From Mermis nigrescens (taxonomy: Eukaryota; Nematoda; Enoplea; Mermithida; Mermithidae), in the NCBI GenBank assembly GCA_036768485.1, contig JAVLUZ010000620.1, positions 124,001 to 188,000 on the forward strand: a stretch of DNA of 64,000 bases, written 5' to 3'. Positions within the stretch are counted from its first letter, which is position 1. Every line of letters starts with the position of its first letter. The position numbers and the translations under genes were made by a program. The notes under the pieces were generated by a model, which was not told the DNA's origin, made no database searches, and was given only the letters and a program-made list of their open reading frames with translations. This document shows positions 22,774 through 32,555 of this stretch, piece by piece.

Positions 22774-22892
22774 CACGGTGACCAATTGTTTATGCCTCTG
22801 CTCCAGACGAATCAGTGCTTGATGATATCGAGTATGTTCACGACGCAAATCGGCTGCGCGAAAATATTCATCTTGCTCATCATCCGCTAGAT
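22774..22892 (-). CDS. APPL: APP-like protein, E2 domain exon 1
   Basis: Acceptor gtttctttag|AT, donor ACCGTG|GTACGT; phase 1 in, 0 out, 39 full codons. It encodes LADDEQDEYF, then HTRYHQALIRLEQRHKQLV. The DEYF...RLEQRHKQLV pattern aligns with DPYFTHF...RLEESHREKV at the start of insect APPL E2. Confidence 0.92.
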
Positions 22893-23500
22893 CTAAAGAA
22901 ACAAAAGTAAAAGTTTCTTCCTGTCGTAATCAAGCAATAAATCAAAGAAAATTTTTCATTGATTTATTACTCAAAAAACAGATTTTCTTTATTGCGACAA
23001 TAATTCCTTAGCGACAAACTCAGGTCTACTCTGATTTGTCGCTGAAGACCAGTTGCGAGCATTTTCTCATTGATATACTTAAAAATCATTCAGTAAGAGT
23101 CGAAGGATACCCTATAAATCAATAAGTAAACATCCAGTTTCTTGACAAAAATACTGAATCTCCTACTCAAATAAGCCCACAGCAAGTTCCTTACATATAT
23201 AGCAATGCAAAAGAAAACTGAAAGCTTCTTGCGCAATATTAAATCATAATTTTTTGCAAAAAATAAGATGAGCCTTGAAATGATCAGTAGAGAACGAAAA
23301 GCTAAAGCAGGAATTGACATAAGTAATAATAAATAAACTTAATAAATCTAAGAAGTACAGGTAATAAAAATATTGTCTGAATCAACTGTGAACTGTTTTA
23401 CGCTTTAAGTCAGTGTTTCCTCGCTTTTCAGTGCATATGGCCATTTGAATAAATTAAGAAGCACACATAATCTGTAGGGTTAGGGGGAGGGTTTTACCAC
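22893..23500. other. APPL intron sequence
   Basis: AT-rich; no feature recognised. Confidence 0.4.
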
Positions 23501-23509
23501 TCCCATTCC

Positions 23510-23975
23510 CAGAAAATTTCAATCCCTCCCACGGTTTTTGTGTATTCAACATTTCCCGATGTACAAAGACTTTTCAGGACCGTCTTTGAACATGTACAAA
23601 GATTTCTGGGAAGACAGAAACTGTAAAAAGGTATTAAATTCCCAAAAAATTTTTGGCGCTTCGCGCCGAAATGAGTAATTATCTGTCCTATATATCTTTA
23701 ATTTGTCCGTTCTACATATCTTTAAAATGGCAGAATTTGCATTCAGAATGGAAAAATGTCAAATTTTTCGGCGCTCCGCGCCGCTTTAAGACAATCTTCA
23801 GTAATTTTTGGAGTCAGAAACCCAGAAATTAGCTAAAATACACTACCAAAGATCGGGGAACCCTGTTTTACCACACTAAAATCGCCACTGTACCATATTA
23901 TACATAGTACACAAAAATTTGCATGTACAAGATGTACAAAGACTATTGGAGACCATCTTTGTATATGTACAAACG
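23510..23975. repeat. TACATGTA repeat copies with GCGC hairpins
   Basis: ctttgaacatgtacaaagat near 23,583 (inverted orientation), ggcgcttcgcgccgaaatga near 23,659, cggcgctccgcgccgcttta near 23,780, and a second tttgtatatgtacaaacgga near 23,955. Same family as 1,330 and 4,015. Confidence 0.6.
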
Positions 23976-24135
23976 GACCCACAGGTGGGCAAAGCCGCGC
24001 CACCCGCGCCACCGGGTGGCGCCAGAAGACACTTCGGTACCTTCAGAACTCCAGCTGGGTGGCGCCAGAAAAAACAGCTTTTGATTGGGGGTAGAATTTT
24101 TTGACCCAAAAATAAAAAAGTGAGAAAATGATACA

Positions 24136-24320
24136 ACCAACCAACTAGTCAACGAACCAACCAACCAACCGCCCAACCAACCAACCAACCAACCAGCCAA
24201 CCAACCAACCAACTAAGCGGCCAACTAACCAGCCAACTAGCCAACCAAGCAACCAACCAACCACCTACCCAACCAAACAACTGACTAATTGGCTAAACAA
24301 CAAACCAACCAACCTCAACG
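24136..24320. repeat. CCAA tetranucleotide satellite
   Basis: A run of ccaaccaaccaacc with interspersed ccagcc/ctagcc variants, in an APPL intron. Confidence 0.9.
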
Positions 24321-24359
24321 AAAGGGACCCCGGTACCTTCAGAACCAAAATCCATTGCC

Positions 24360-24712
24360 CAGGTATGAACGGACCTTGCACAAAAAAACACTGCCCCTCC
24401 CCCAAAATTTGCCACTATTCAAGTTTTCTGAAATTTCCTGAAAATTCGTGGAAAAGGTGCTTTTTTACCCGTTTTTAGTCATCTGTTTGCGCAAAAGTAT
24501 CAATTTTCGGCGCTTCCTGCCATTTATTCATGATTTGACTGCATCTTGTTCAATTTGTTTGACTTTTTTGACGAAATTTTTTGTTTCTATGCTCTAGAAG
24601 GATAGAGCATCGTCAAAACGCCGAAAACGATGTTTTTGACGCATATCCACCATTCTGGAGCCCAATAAGATAATTTAAATCCCCCTTGAATTCCCATGCT
24701 GTGCATGTCTGG
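24360..24712. repeat. copy of the CATACATGATC hAT-like family
   Basis: Colinear with 12,744 and 25,572: catctgtttgcgcaaaagta block, atgctctagaaggatagagc stem, ttcccatgctgtgcatgtct end. No TSD visible; it lies 62 bp from the acidic APPL exon. Confidence 0.6.
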
Positions 24713-24773
24713 TAACAAATAATAAATGTAAAACAAAACTTGCACTTGTTAACGGAATTACAATAGCACCTAC

Positions 24774-25001
24774 CTAAAGAAACATTGACATTCTTCCGAG
24801 CCCAATCATCGCGGTCGCTATGAACAATTTTGGATGACTTAATTCCTGACGCGTCGATATTAATCACCCTGTTATCTTCGTCGAAGGCATCGTCTTCTGT
24901 TTCATTATCGACATCGTCGTCGTCCCCATCTTCAATGTCGTCCTCTGCTAAGTCGCTCTTCGTCGATCCGAATCTATTATTACGCTGACGCACTCCGCCT
25001 T
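24774..25001 (-). CDS. APPL: APP-like protein, acidic exon
   Basis: Acceptor gcaattttttag|AA, donor TCTTTAG|GTAGGT; 228 bp, phase 1 to 1. It encodes a very acidic stretch (LAEDDIEDGDDDDVDNETED) and then NRVINIDASGIKSSKIV. All APP family members have an acidic linker between the copper-binding and E2 domains, so placement and composition fit. No Kunitz inhibitor domain is present. Confidence 0.88.
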
Positions 25002-25408
25002 CTAAAAAATTGCCTACGTACACGCATGCGGTAAATTCGCAGAAAACTTTCAAGGCCGTCCGTCAGTTTTAGAAAGGGAGTACGAAAAATTATCAATTCT
25101 GTTCAAAAAATAATAACAGCGACATTCTAATGAAAATTTCAGACTGAAAAACAACCAAGATCGGTCGATTCTGGACGAAAATTTGATGCAAGCTCTGATA
25201 CATATATACATAGGTGCACAGGTACGAAAAATGACTTTGGGACGTCGCGACGCAATAAGGGCCTATTATAGTCAAAGAGATATAAGAAAGCCTGCTCGAA
25301 GTTATAGAATTGTTAACGATTCAAACATGCCCACAGTGTTTCTATTTACGAAAATAAAGGCGCGATTTCAACGATTTTTGAAAATCAGTTGTACTCTAAT
25401 CCAGGTAC

Positions 25409-25436
25409 TAATAATAACAATAATAATAACAATAAC

Positions 25437-25495
<59 letters not shown>

Positions 25496-25515
25496 TAATA
25501 ATAATAATAATAATC
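25409..25515. repeat. AAT microsatellite
   Basis: About 100 bp of (aat)n with a few aac units, in an APPL intron. Confidence 0.95.
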
Positions 25516-25571
25516 TGACTTATTGACGTGTTTTGTTCAGACATTTACGACTGCAGCTACAAGCTCAGCAG

Positions 25572-25967
25572 CATACATGATCTTGCGAAAAGGGTTCGCC
25601 CCATCCAGAAAAAATTTCACTCCCGCAGAAGTTTTTTCATCCCCCCCGTAGAATTTGCGATTTTTAGAAAATTTCCAAAAATTTCCTAAAAATTCGTGAG
25701 AAAAGGTGCTTTTTCAAGCGTTTTAGCAATCTACTTGCTCAGAAGTGTGAAATTTTCGGCGTTTCGTGCAATTTACTCATGCTTGTTCAATTTATTCGAC
25801 TTTTTTACTTTTTCTGGAATTTTTCATTGTTTTATGCTCTAGAAAAATAGAGCATCGTCAAAAACGCCAAGAGACGGTGTTTTTGAAGCGCACCCAGCAA
25901 TCTTGGGCCCAACAAAGGCACGTTGGGATTTCAACCCCCTCCAGGATTCCCATGCTGTGCTTGTATG
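25572..25967. mobile_element. 396-bp hAT-like element of the CATACATGATC family
   Basis: Left end CATACATGATCTTGCG and right end GCTGTGCTTGTATG are inverted. Flanks CTCAGCAG (25,564-25,571) and GTCAGCAG (25,968-25,975) match at 7 of 8. It is the best-preserved copy of the family, with the internal stem tgctctagaaaaatagagca. Confidence 0.78.
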
Positions 25968-26287
25968 GTCAGCAGGTATACCAGAAAATTTTGTACACCA
26001 AAAATTTAAGCTGAAATGCAAAGCGGAAATTGCATTAAGTCGCATCGCTATCTTGAGCGAAAGTTTGTGAAGTGGTCCTAGATTTAACTAGAAAACAAAT
26101 TCTGACTATGATCGCCATTAAAACAAAATTTTACGCGCTAAACTTGTGAATTATTTAACAATTTGGCATGCAGGTACATAGTCCAATGACTCCCAAAGAG
26201 ATAGCTCTGAATTTCAAATTATATAAAACAAGTTTTAGTGGTCTATTAATATAGTTTCATATTAATTAATTTAATTTGAATCCATAC

Positions 26288-26515
26288 CGGCTTCGGGGCA
26301 GCACAAATACTCATGAGCGGAAAACAAGTCCAAGCCACATGGTTCTAAGACTCTAAAAGACCTGACGACACCAACTTTGTTTGAAAAGATTTCTGAACAG
26401 GTTTGACGCGATTTCAAGGCCCAATATTTGTAATCTTTGCAAGCCGTTCGATCCTCTGAGTGATCAAAGCTGCAGTCTTCCGGTATATCAAGCGCAGCAT
26501 TCTTTGGAGAACCGA
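26288..26515 (-). CDS. APPL: APP-like protein, E1 copper-binding domain exon
   Basis: Acceptor tttgcttag|TC, donor GAAGCCG|GTATGG; 228 bp, phase 1 to 1. It encodes CSFDHSEDRTACKDYKYW, then the TCSEI segment and FRVLEPCGLDLFSAHEYLCC. Cysteine spacing matches the APP copper-binding domain, which in human reads CKFLHQERMDVCETHLHWH...LLPCGIDKFRGVEFVCC. The two histidines that bind copper in human APP (the HWH pair) are replaced by YKYW, so copper binding is doubtful here (inference). The CCP motif closes the domain. Confidence 0.95.
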
Positions 26516-26856
26516 CTAAGCAAACATTTAGAAGTGCAAAATTAACCTTGAGCTGTTATTAAACTAGTAACTTATAGCACAACCTTTCCTGCCTTATTTA
26601 ATTATCCAATTACATATCTTGGAGGTATACGCATCTTTTATGAAAATCTGAAGCGTTACCTATAGGTACGACCTACAATACAATGAATTGCTGGTCATAA
26701 TACAGCTATGGATGCAGACGTAAGCAAATCATTAATGGAGTAAGTCGAGCGCCATCTTTATAAGAAAAATCAGCAAAGTGCTAAGAGACCTAGGACAAAC
26801 TAAAGTATCATTTTGCCGCACCTGCAAATTTAATGATAATGCGCTAAACTTAAAAC

Positions 26857-27840
26857 GGCTTAATCCGATCCTGGGGGGCACGCCGCCAGTTCTGACCGGA
26901 GCGACTCAAGCAAACAAATTAGTGACCCGAGCGCTCACTTAAGTAAACAAAAGTGCGCAATTAATTATACTGGGCTGACCTCGTCGGTCGACCAATTATG
27001 CGTCTGGTACTTACAGTAATGCGCCCGACTAGGGGAGTATTTTTTAAACACATTTTTTTTACAGAGCGAAAATCAAATTTTAAAGTTTAGTTTTTCGAGC
27101 TCATCGTGAAAAATGGAGCAAGAAAATATATAATTTTACAACATTTCATTCACTCTGGAAAAGGTTGACTGATTTCCAATGTGAGAGCACTAATAAAATG
27201 CAGTTTTATAAGTAAGCGTTCTATTTCTTGGCATGGGCACATATTTTGAATTTTATTTTGAATATTTTGCATGTTGTTTTATAAATATTCCAGAAAAGAT
27301 ACGGCGACTTATGAAGGGTTTCTGGTCGAATGGATCTGGCGTAGCAAGTTTGATTCGATGGAGCGATTGTTCAACGATTTTTGCGATGCGTGTGCTTCTA
27401 TGTATGTATAATGTTCGTTGACAAATCATGGTAGTTTCACAAGTTGACGCTGTTGGTTTAGTATTATTTTGAAATATTCAACTTTTATGGAAAAAATAAA
27501 TGTCAAGTGCTCTCAAAATTTGAAATAAGTCAACTTTTTCCAGAGTGAATGAAATGTTGTAATATTATATATTTTCTTGCTCCTTTTTCACGATGAGCTC
27601 AAAAAATAAACTTTAAAATTTGATTTTCGCTCAGTAAAAAAATTGTGTTCAAAAAATTCTCCCTTGTCGGGCGCATTACTGTAAGTTCCAGACGCATAAT
27701 TGGTCGACCGACGAGGTCAACCCAGTATAATTAATTGCGCACTTTTGTTTACTTAAGTGAGCGCTCGGGTCGTTAGTTTGTTTGCTTGAATCGCTCCGGT
27801 CAGAACTGGCGGCGTGCCCCCCCTAGGATCGGATTCAGCC
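26857..27840. mobile_element. 984-bp foldback element with about 340-bp TIRs and perfect 8-bp TSD
   Basis: Left end GGCTTAATCCGATCCTGG and right end CCTAGGATCGGATTCAGCC begin long inverted arms (about 26,857-27,195 and 27,500-27,840) that stay nearly identical through gacgaggtc, gcgctcacttaag and the tttccagagtgaatgaaatg blocks. The 8-mer CTTAAAAC is duplicated at 26,849-26,856 and 27,841-27,848. The 300-bp centre has only a fortuitous 62-codon frame. GG...CC ends and an 8-bp duplication are shared with the 6,658 element. It sits in the APPL intron between the two E1 exons. Confidence 0.92.
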
Positions 27841-27977
27841 CTTAAAACTCATGCACGTACATTGAAAATTTTCAGTAATGGTAGGTAAAATACAGTCAAA
27901 ATTAAAGCTTATTTAGGGGAAGGCTTTTTTCGGGTCGATGCGTATATATTTGAGGTAGACTTAAAGTATTAACTTAC

Positions 27978-28116
27978 TGATGCATTCATACGGACGAACA
28001 GAGAACTTCGCATTGCATTTTTGTGGTGTCGAATCGTTCGTATCAGGACACCAGTTGTCAATTTCAACGAAATCTAACAATTCTGCTATGTTTGTCACGT
28101 TGTACTGCGGATAAAC
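27978..28116 (-). CDS. APPL: APP-like protein, growth-factor-like domain exon (C-terminal half); first exon seen
   Basis: Acceptor cttgctcag|GTT, donor GCATCA|GTAAGT; 139 bp, phase 0 in, 1 out. It encodes VYPQYNVTNIAELLDFVEI, DNWCP and then QKCNAKFSVRPYECI. This aligns with VYPELQITNVVEANQPVTI, QNWCKR and CKTHPHFVIPYRCL of human APP. The exon(s) with the signal peptide and the first half of this domain were not found between here and 64,000. They must lie right of 28,116, possibly beyond the Polinton or outside the window, so the gene model is 5'-incomplete. Confidence 0.95.
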
Positions 28117-28119
28117 CTG

Positions 28120-28610
28120 AGCAAGAATAAGGGGACTCAAATAGAATCGCACTCTGAAGAATACAAACCCAAACCTGGTCTCAAAAATGAAGTCTATGCA
28201 TGCTAGCAGTTTTGAATTTATCGTTTTTTAGGACTCTTAAGCAATAAAACTTCATAAAAGCTTGACATTATAGAAATAACACTTCATTTACAAATTTTAT
28301 AGTTTGCATGTAAGGATTACATGTTCCGTTCTCTATTATTTACTAGATAAGATGTCAAATCCTGAAAAATCAGAAACTTTTGAATAAAAATAAAGGGAAT
28401 GATGAGACGAGCAAAACAAACGACATAAATGAGTTGTATTGTCTCTGATGTATTAATTATACATAATACGTCTATTTTGTTATTTTCGTCTATACATTAT
28501 TTTTTGTCATCTACTTCTGTCTTCGATTTTATTCTTTTTTATCTGCTCTACAAACTCTCTTTAATGCGTAATGATCATTGGTACGCAGCACGGACGGTTA
28601 TGGGTTAACC
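28120..28610. other. APPL intron or upstream sequence
   Basis: No gene recognised. Confidence 0.4.
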
Positions 28611-28612
28611 GA

Positions 28613-28616
<4 letters not shown>

Positions 28617-28677
<61 letters not shown>

Positions 28678-28703
28678 TAGGTAGCGCGTTAGCGCGTACC
28701 TAT
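28617..28703. repeat. TA microsatellite followed by a GC-core hairpin
   Basis: About 58 bp of (ta)n, then ATAGGTAGCGCG-TTA-GCGCGTACCTAT (28,677-28,703), which can fold into a stem with a tiny loop. Confidence 0.85.
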
Positions 28704-28793
28704 AATATACTTGGGTACCCCCCAACATATGTCCCCCCCTCACAGGTATCTTGGCCCAAATCCTAATTATAGTCGTCGTTTTTACAGCCTAAT

Positions 28794-29641
28794 AGTAGTA
28801 TAGAGACACCCCCGCAAGCGTATTTCAGTGGTACCGCTGTTATAACGTGTGAAAAAGTCGTCCTATCTCTTCTACATAATGGTACCGTTTTCTGCGGCTC
28901 AAGCAAGGACCGGGAAGTTGAAGGACCGGGTCCGTCGAAGGACCGGGAAGTCGAAGGACCGGGAAGTCAAATTTATATATACACACTCGTTTAGTGCTTA
29001 AGTTTACTTGCATAATGTGTCTGAGCAAGGACCGGGAAGTCATATTTATAAGTTTTCAGCAACAGCAGATAACCTAGTAGTTATGCGTGGCCTCCTGGCG
29101 GCAACGCTATAAGATAGGCAATGGTTAAGCATAAGCAATTCTTAAGGATAGACAATGGTTAAGCATAGACTAACGCTATAACATATTCAATGGTTAAGCA
29201 TAGGCAACGGGTGGAGCCTTGCGCCCTGAGGTAGGGGTCAGGGCGCAATGCTTAAGGATATACAGTGTTAAAAGATAGACAATGCTTAAGGATAGGCAAT
29301 GGTTAAGTATAGGTAATGGTTAAGGATAAGACATATTTGAGGAGTGGAAGGGTCAACATTGGCACAGTGCCAACAAGATTAAACTAGGATTAAACTAAGA
29401 CTAAGATTAAACTAGACTAAATCCGGACTAAGATTGAAACCAGACTGAAACTGAATTTAGTATAAACTAAGATTAAAATGAGCATAGTTGTAAAGTACAT
29501 ACTATTGTGCTAAGCTATGGCTACCCAGCTACAACTTCCTGGGGAGAGAAAGCCCCCAACACAGCCCCCTACAATACTTATAAGCAGTGATCTTCTCTTG
29601 CTACCACTGCCACATGGGCGTAAATATGTTAAACATGCTTG
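28794..29641. repeat. left terminal inverted repeat of the Polinton
   Basis: About 848 bp, complementary to 39,595-40,419 with small indels. It contains tandem ggaccgggaagt units (28,905-28,965) and many degenerate aaggatagacaatggttaag units (29,110-29,330), then a taagactaaactaga-like array (29,370-29,480). The last 13 bp overlap the end of the penton-like gene. Confidence 0.93.
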
Positions 29642-30366
29642 AAATGCATTTTAACAATAGTTTTTCCAAACTCGAAAGGAACTGGCATATCTTGGTCGGT
29701 TTTAACGTTAATTTCAATAGTATCAAATGATTTTTTGAGCACTGGCATATAGTGTGGACTAATATGAGCGTGGTTTATTATATCCATTTAGGTTATTTCG
29801 ATATTTATCACCTGCAGAAGTGGAGCAAAAGGATTACCAACGATTTGATGTTCCACTATATCACAATATACATAAAAACAGTGCATTCCGCCTAGCATAT
29901 CGGGAGAATGGTGGGCAGCTGTTGTCAATTCTTGGGCTACCTTATAATTTATGCTAGAGACCCAGCATGTACTTTAAATGTTTGGTTAATTTTAGGCTCT
30001 GAATACGTTCAGTGTTGAGTTTAATATGACAGCATTTTTTATTATCATCATATTGTAAGCTTATATGTTGAGTATAGTCAAATTTTTCATTTGTGCTGAC
30101 CATTTTTATTCCCTCAGTGATTGTTTTCACAAGATCGTGTATATTCAAGTATCTGGTGCGAGGAATGAGCATTTTATTCCGACATTATTTTTTAAATCAT
30201 AATATTGAATCATGTTCTGATCTTCGGACATATTATTCCAAGTGTTTGCATAGATTATTTCGGCTATCCCTACTTCCCAATCACCATTGAGCATTATGTG
30301 TCTGGGCAGCTTTGTAATGAAGGTAGAGGCGGTATTTGATTCTTCAGAATCGCTCGGAAGCGTCAT
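29629..30366 (-). pseudogene. Polinton penton-like minor capsid protein (mCP), broken
   Basis: The start reads MTLPSD, then TKLPRHIMLNGDWEVGIAEI and YANTWNN, the signature N-terminus of Polinton single-jelly-roll minor capsid proteins (GDWEVGLxEIxYPxTW in relatives). The end has MLGGMHCFYVYCDIVEHQIV, then FDTIEINV and FEFGKTIVKMHF, which match the family's C-terminal strands. At least two frame changes (near 30,150 and 29,950) and an in-frame stop near 29,790 split it. Its stop codon (29,629-29,631) lies inside the left TIR. The predicted role is the capsid vertex. Confidence 0.85.
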
Positions 30367-30396
30367 TTAAAACTGTTTAGGATCCATGTTTGTTTT

Positions 30397-30817
30397 TCAC
30401 ATTTTCTCAAAGTATTTATAGATTTTGGGCGTGTGCATAGATCTAACGACTCTTTTGAATGAAACACCTTTTGCTCGAAAATGCAGAAAATAGATGCACA
30501 TATGGCCGCATGATGTAGATAAAGGACCCTGCACCCTCATATTATTGTATGTGTACAATGTTGCATTTTTCTCAATATATTCTTTTAAACTCAAATGGTT
30601 TTTGACCATAACCGTCAAAATAATCACAATGCGATCTACAATTGAAGAACATGGCCACCCAGTGTGACCCTGGTTTATCGCTGAAATCCAAATTGACTAT
30701 TACTGCAGCAAGGTAGCGGGGTATAGGCGGAAGGCGATCAATAGGGAAGACGCCTAGCAGAATTTTATTCACAGCAAGATCTGCTTCTAAAATGTGTAGT
30801 ATTTGAAGTGCGTTCAT
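30397..30817 (-). pseudogene. Polinton adenain-type cysteine protease (PRO), frameshifted
   Basis: The first frame has LLGVFPIDRLP, then KPGSHWVAMFF with the catalytic His, then YFDGYG with the acidic partner. A shift near 30,580-30,620 moves to the frame carrying VQGPLSTSCGHMCIYFL, with the catalytic Cys and a Gln seven residues upstream, as in adenovirus protease. All catalytic residues are present, but the gene is split between two frames. It would process virion proteins. It starts 3 bp from the end of the major capsid frame. Confidence 0.85.
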
Positions 30818-30819
30818 TG

Positions 30820-32193
30820 CTAAGCATTAAGATCATAAAAAGTGTTGTGGTTTTTATCAATCATTATTAAATTATCAAATTCGGCATATATAATAATTTC
30901 TACTCCAGAATCAGGCAAAACGTCTGCAAACTTGATATTTATACTTGTTGTTCCTTTGCACACTAGATCCAAATGCCCACTATCATCCGCATCAGGCGTC
31001 AGATCAAACATAAAGAAACAATGACTCGTTTTAAATTCATCTCTGCTGATAAAATTACCTTTATTATCATGCCCAATATCAAGCGCATTGTACATCTGAT
31101 TAAATGCCTAAATAAACTTATTTTGCTTGCATGACCATTTAGTGAATGGGTTTGCCCTCCACACGTTACTTTCACATTGTAAACCCTAAATGGGTTGAAA
31201 TTAAATAGCAATTTTGACAAAGTGCATAGAAATGCTTTTCCCTAAACACAAACAAAAACTAAACGTCTTCGCAGCTGGCCTGTAAACAACGTGAAATTTT
31301 GCGTTTACCTGGACGGATTTGAAATGTGCATATTTGTCATGGCAACTCTTCTTATAGGGTATTGGCAGTATTTGCCATCATTGTTTGCTCAAGCGCAAAA
31401 CTTACACTCTCTAACACCTCTACTTTTGTGAACAAACGATTTCATTACTTAAAGATTGAGTTCTAGTGGAATATCTTCAAAACACTGTTTGACAAAATTA
31501 TTACTGTTTCTGTGTAATTCTACGCAAAAATCTGTGAAATTCAGCAAATACCTGTCTTGAGAGAACAAGTCAATGTGTAAAGGCGCAGATACTTCTACAA
31601 CACTCGAGTCTTAAAAGAGCGCCGCTCGCTCTTTGAACCCTTCATTATTGTCAACATTCACATTAGCCTCACCTTCGTTAAAGTACAGCGCAGACTGGAG
31701 TTGAGACAATTTTGCATCAAAACCATAATTTAATTCAGTTTCAAAATATGCCCTATATGCATATAAATCGGAACTGTCAAACAAACACTAATTGGCCGCC
31801 TAAAAAACACTTGACTTGCTTGAAAAATGTTTTGCCTATAAGGTTGAATGGCGCATAATTAGGTAATGCTATGCCTGCTGCAGGTGTTGGTTTTTTTATT
31901 TTTAGCGCCATGTATATATAACTTCTGCTCATTTGCAAATAGTGTGGATCGGATGGGATTCTGAATTTGTAGGGGCCTTCATTTGTTATTGGGTGCATAG
32001 GCTGCACTTCATCCCAAAATCCTCTTTTAACAGAAACTTGGTTAGGAGGGACAGTGAAAAGATCGAGTTCAGATTTTGTACTTGGAATGAATTTTACATC
32101 TATTAGAGCCATTTTTCGAATTAGTTTTGTAAATGCGTCATCATTATTCATATTTATAGACTTTTGGCGCATGCCTAGCCCCTCACCAGACAT
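30820..32193 (-). pseudogene. Polinton major capsid protein (F54H12.2-like), broken
   Basis: N-terminal part (32,193-31,777): ELDLFTVPPNQVSV, a WDEVQPMHPI segment and FNLIGKTFFKQVKCFLGG. C-terminal part (31,095-30,820): FDLTPDADDSGHLDLVCKG and VEIIIYAEFDNLI. Both are signatures of the widespread invertebrate protein annotated after C. elegans F54H12.2, the Polinton capsid protein. The middle is out of frame: it opens near FNPFRVYNVKVTCGG at about 31,200 and shifts again at about 31,100. Stop codons cut it into at least three pieces. Expected fold is the double jelly roll. Confidence 0.87.
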
Positions 32194-32253
32194 GGTCGCA
32201 GATGCCTCATCTGAGAGTTGCGCCGCCTCATGCTTGGAATGTTCTTTAGCAGA

Positions 32254-32514
32254 CTAAAATGAGGGTTTTCCCTGCGCCACATCTGATGCAATATTAGCAC
32301 CAGCCACTAATGCGTGTTTCCCTGCGCTTTTGCCAATAGACCTCAATAAAGGCACAGCCATTCTAAACAGTGATTTGAAGAAACTCCCTAATCTGCCACC
32401 TCGTTGGTATGGTACGCCTCTATAGCCTTCTAGGCCATATCCTGTTTGTGAGGCTTGTTCTGCATAATATTGTAGCCAAAGGCCACTGTTTTCAGGATTG
32501 AATTGTACATGCAT
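32254..32514 (-). CDS. Polinton core-X-like basic protein, 86 residues, intact frame
   Basis: An N-terminal acidic-aromatic stretch precedes GYRGVPYQRGGRLGSFFKSL and a hydrophobic/basic tail with GKSAGKHALVAGANIASDVA. This layout is common to small proteins next to the capsid gene in invertebrate Polintons and adintoviruses, called virion core protein X by comparison with adenovirus. The frame is uninterrupted, with its stop near 32,254. Role in core or membrane interaction is family inference. Confidence 0.75.
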   Translation of the reverse strand: MHVQFNPENSGLWLQYYAEQASQTGYGLEGYRGVPYQRGGRLGSFFKSLFRMAVPLLRSIGKSAGKHALVAGANIASDVAQGKPSF

Positions 32515-32555
32515 GTTTTTTCATTGTATTATTTTTGCTTGAACATTTCTACTAT

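Noticed and set aside
25183..25518. 111-codon frame with an isoleucine-threonine tail
   Set aside because: The tail is the AAT microsatellite and the rest overlaps APPL intron sequence.
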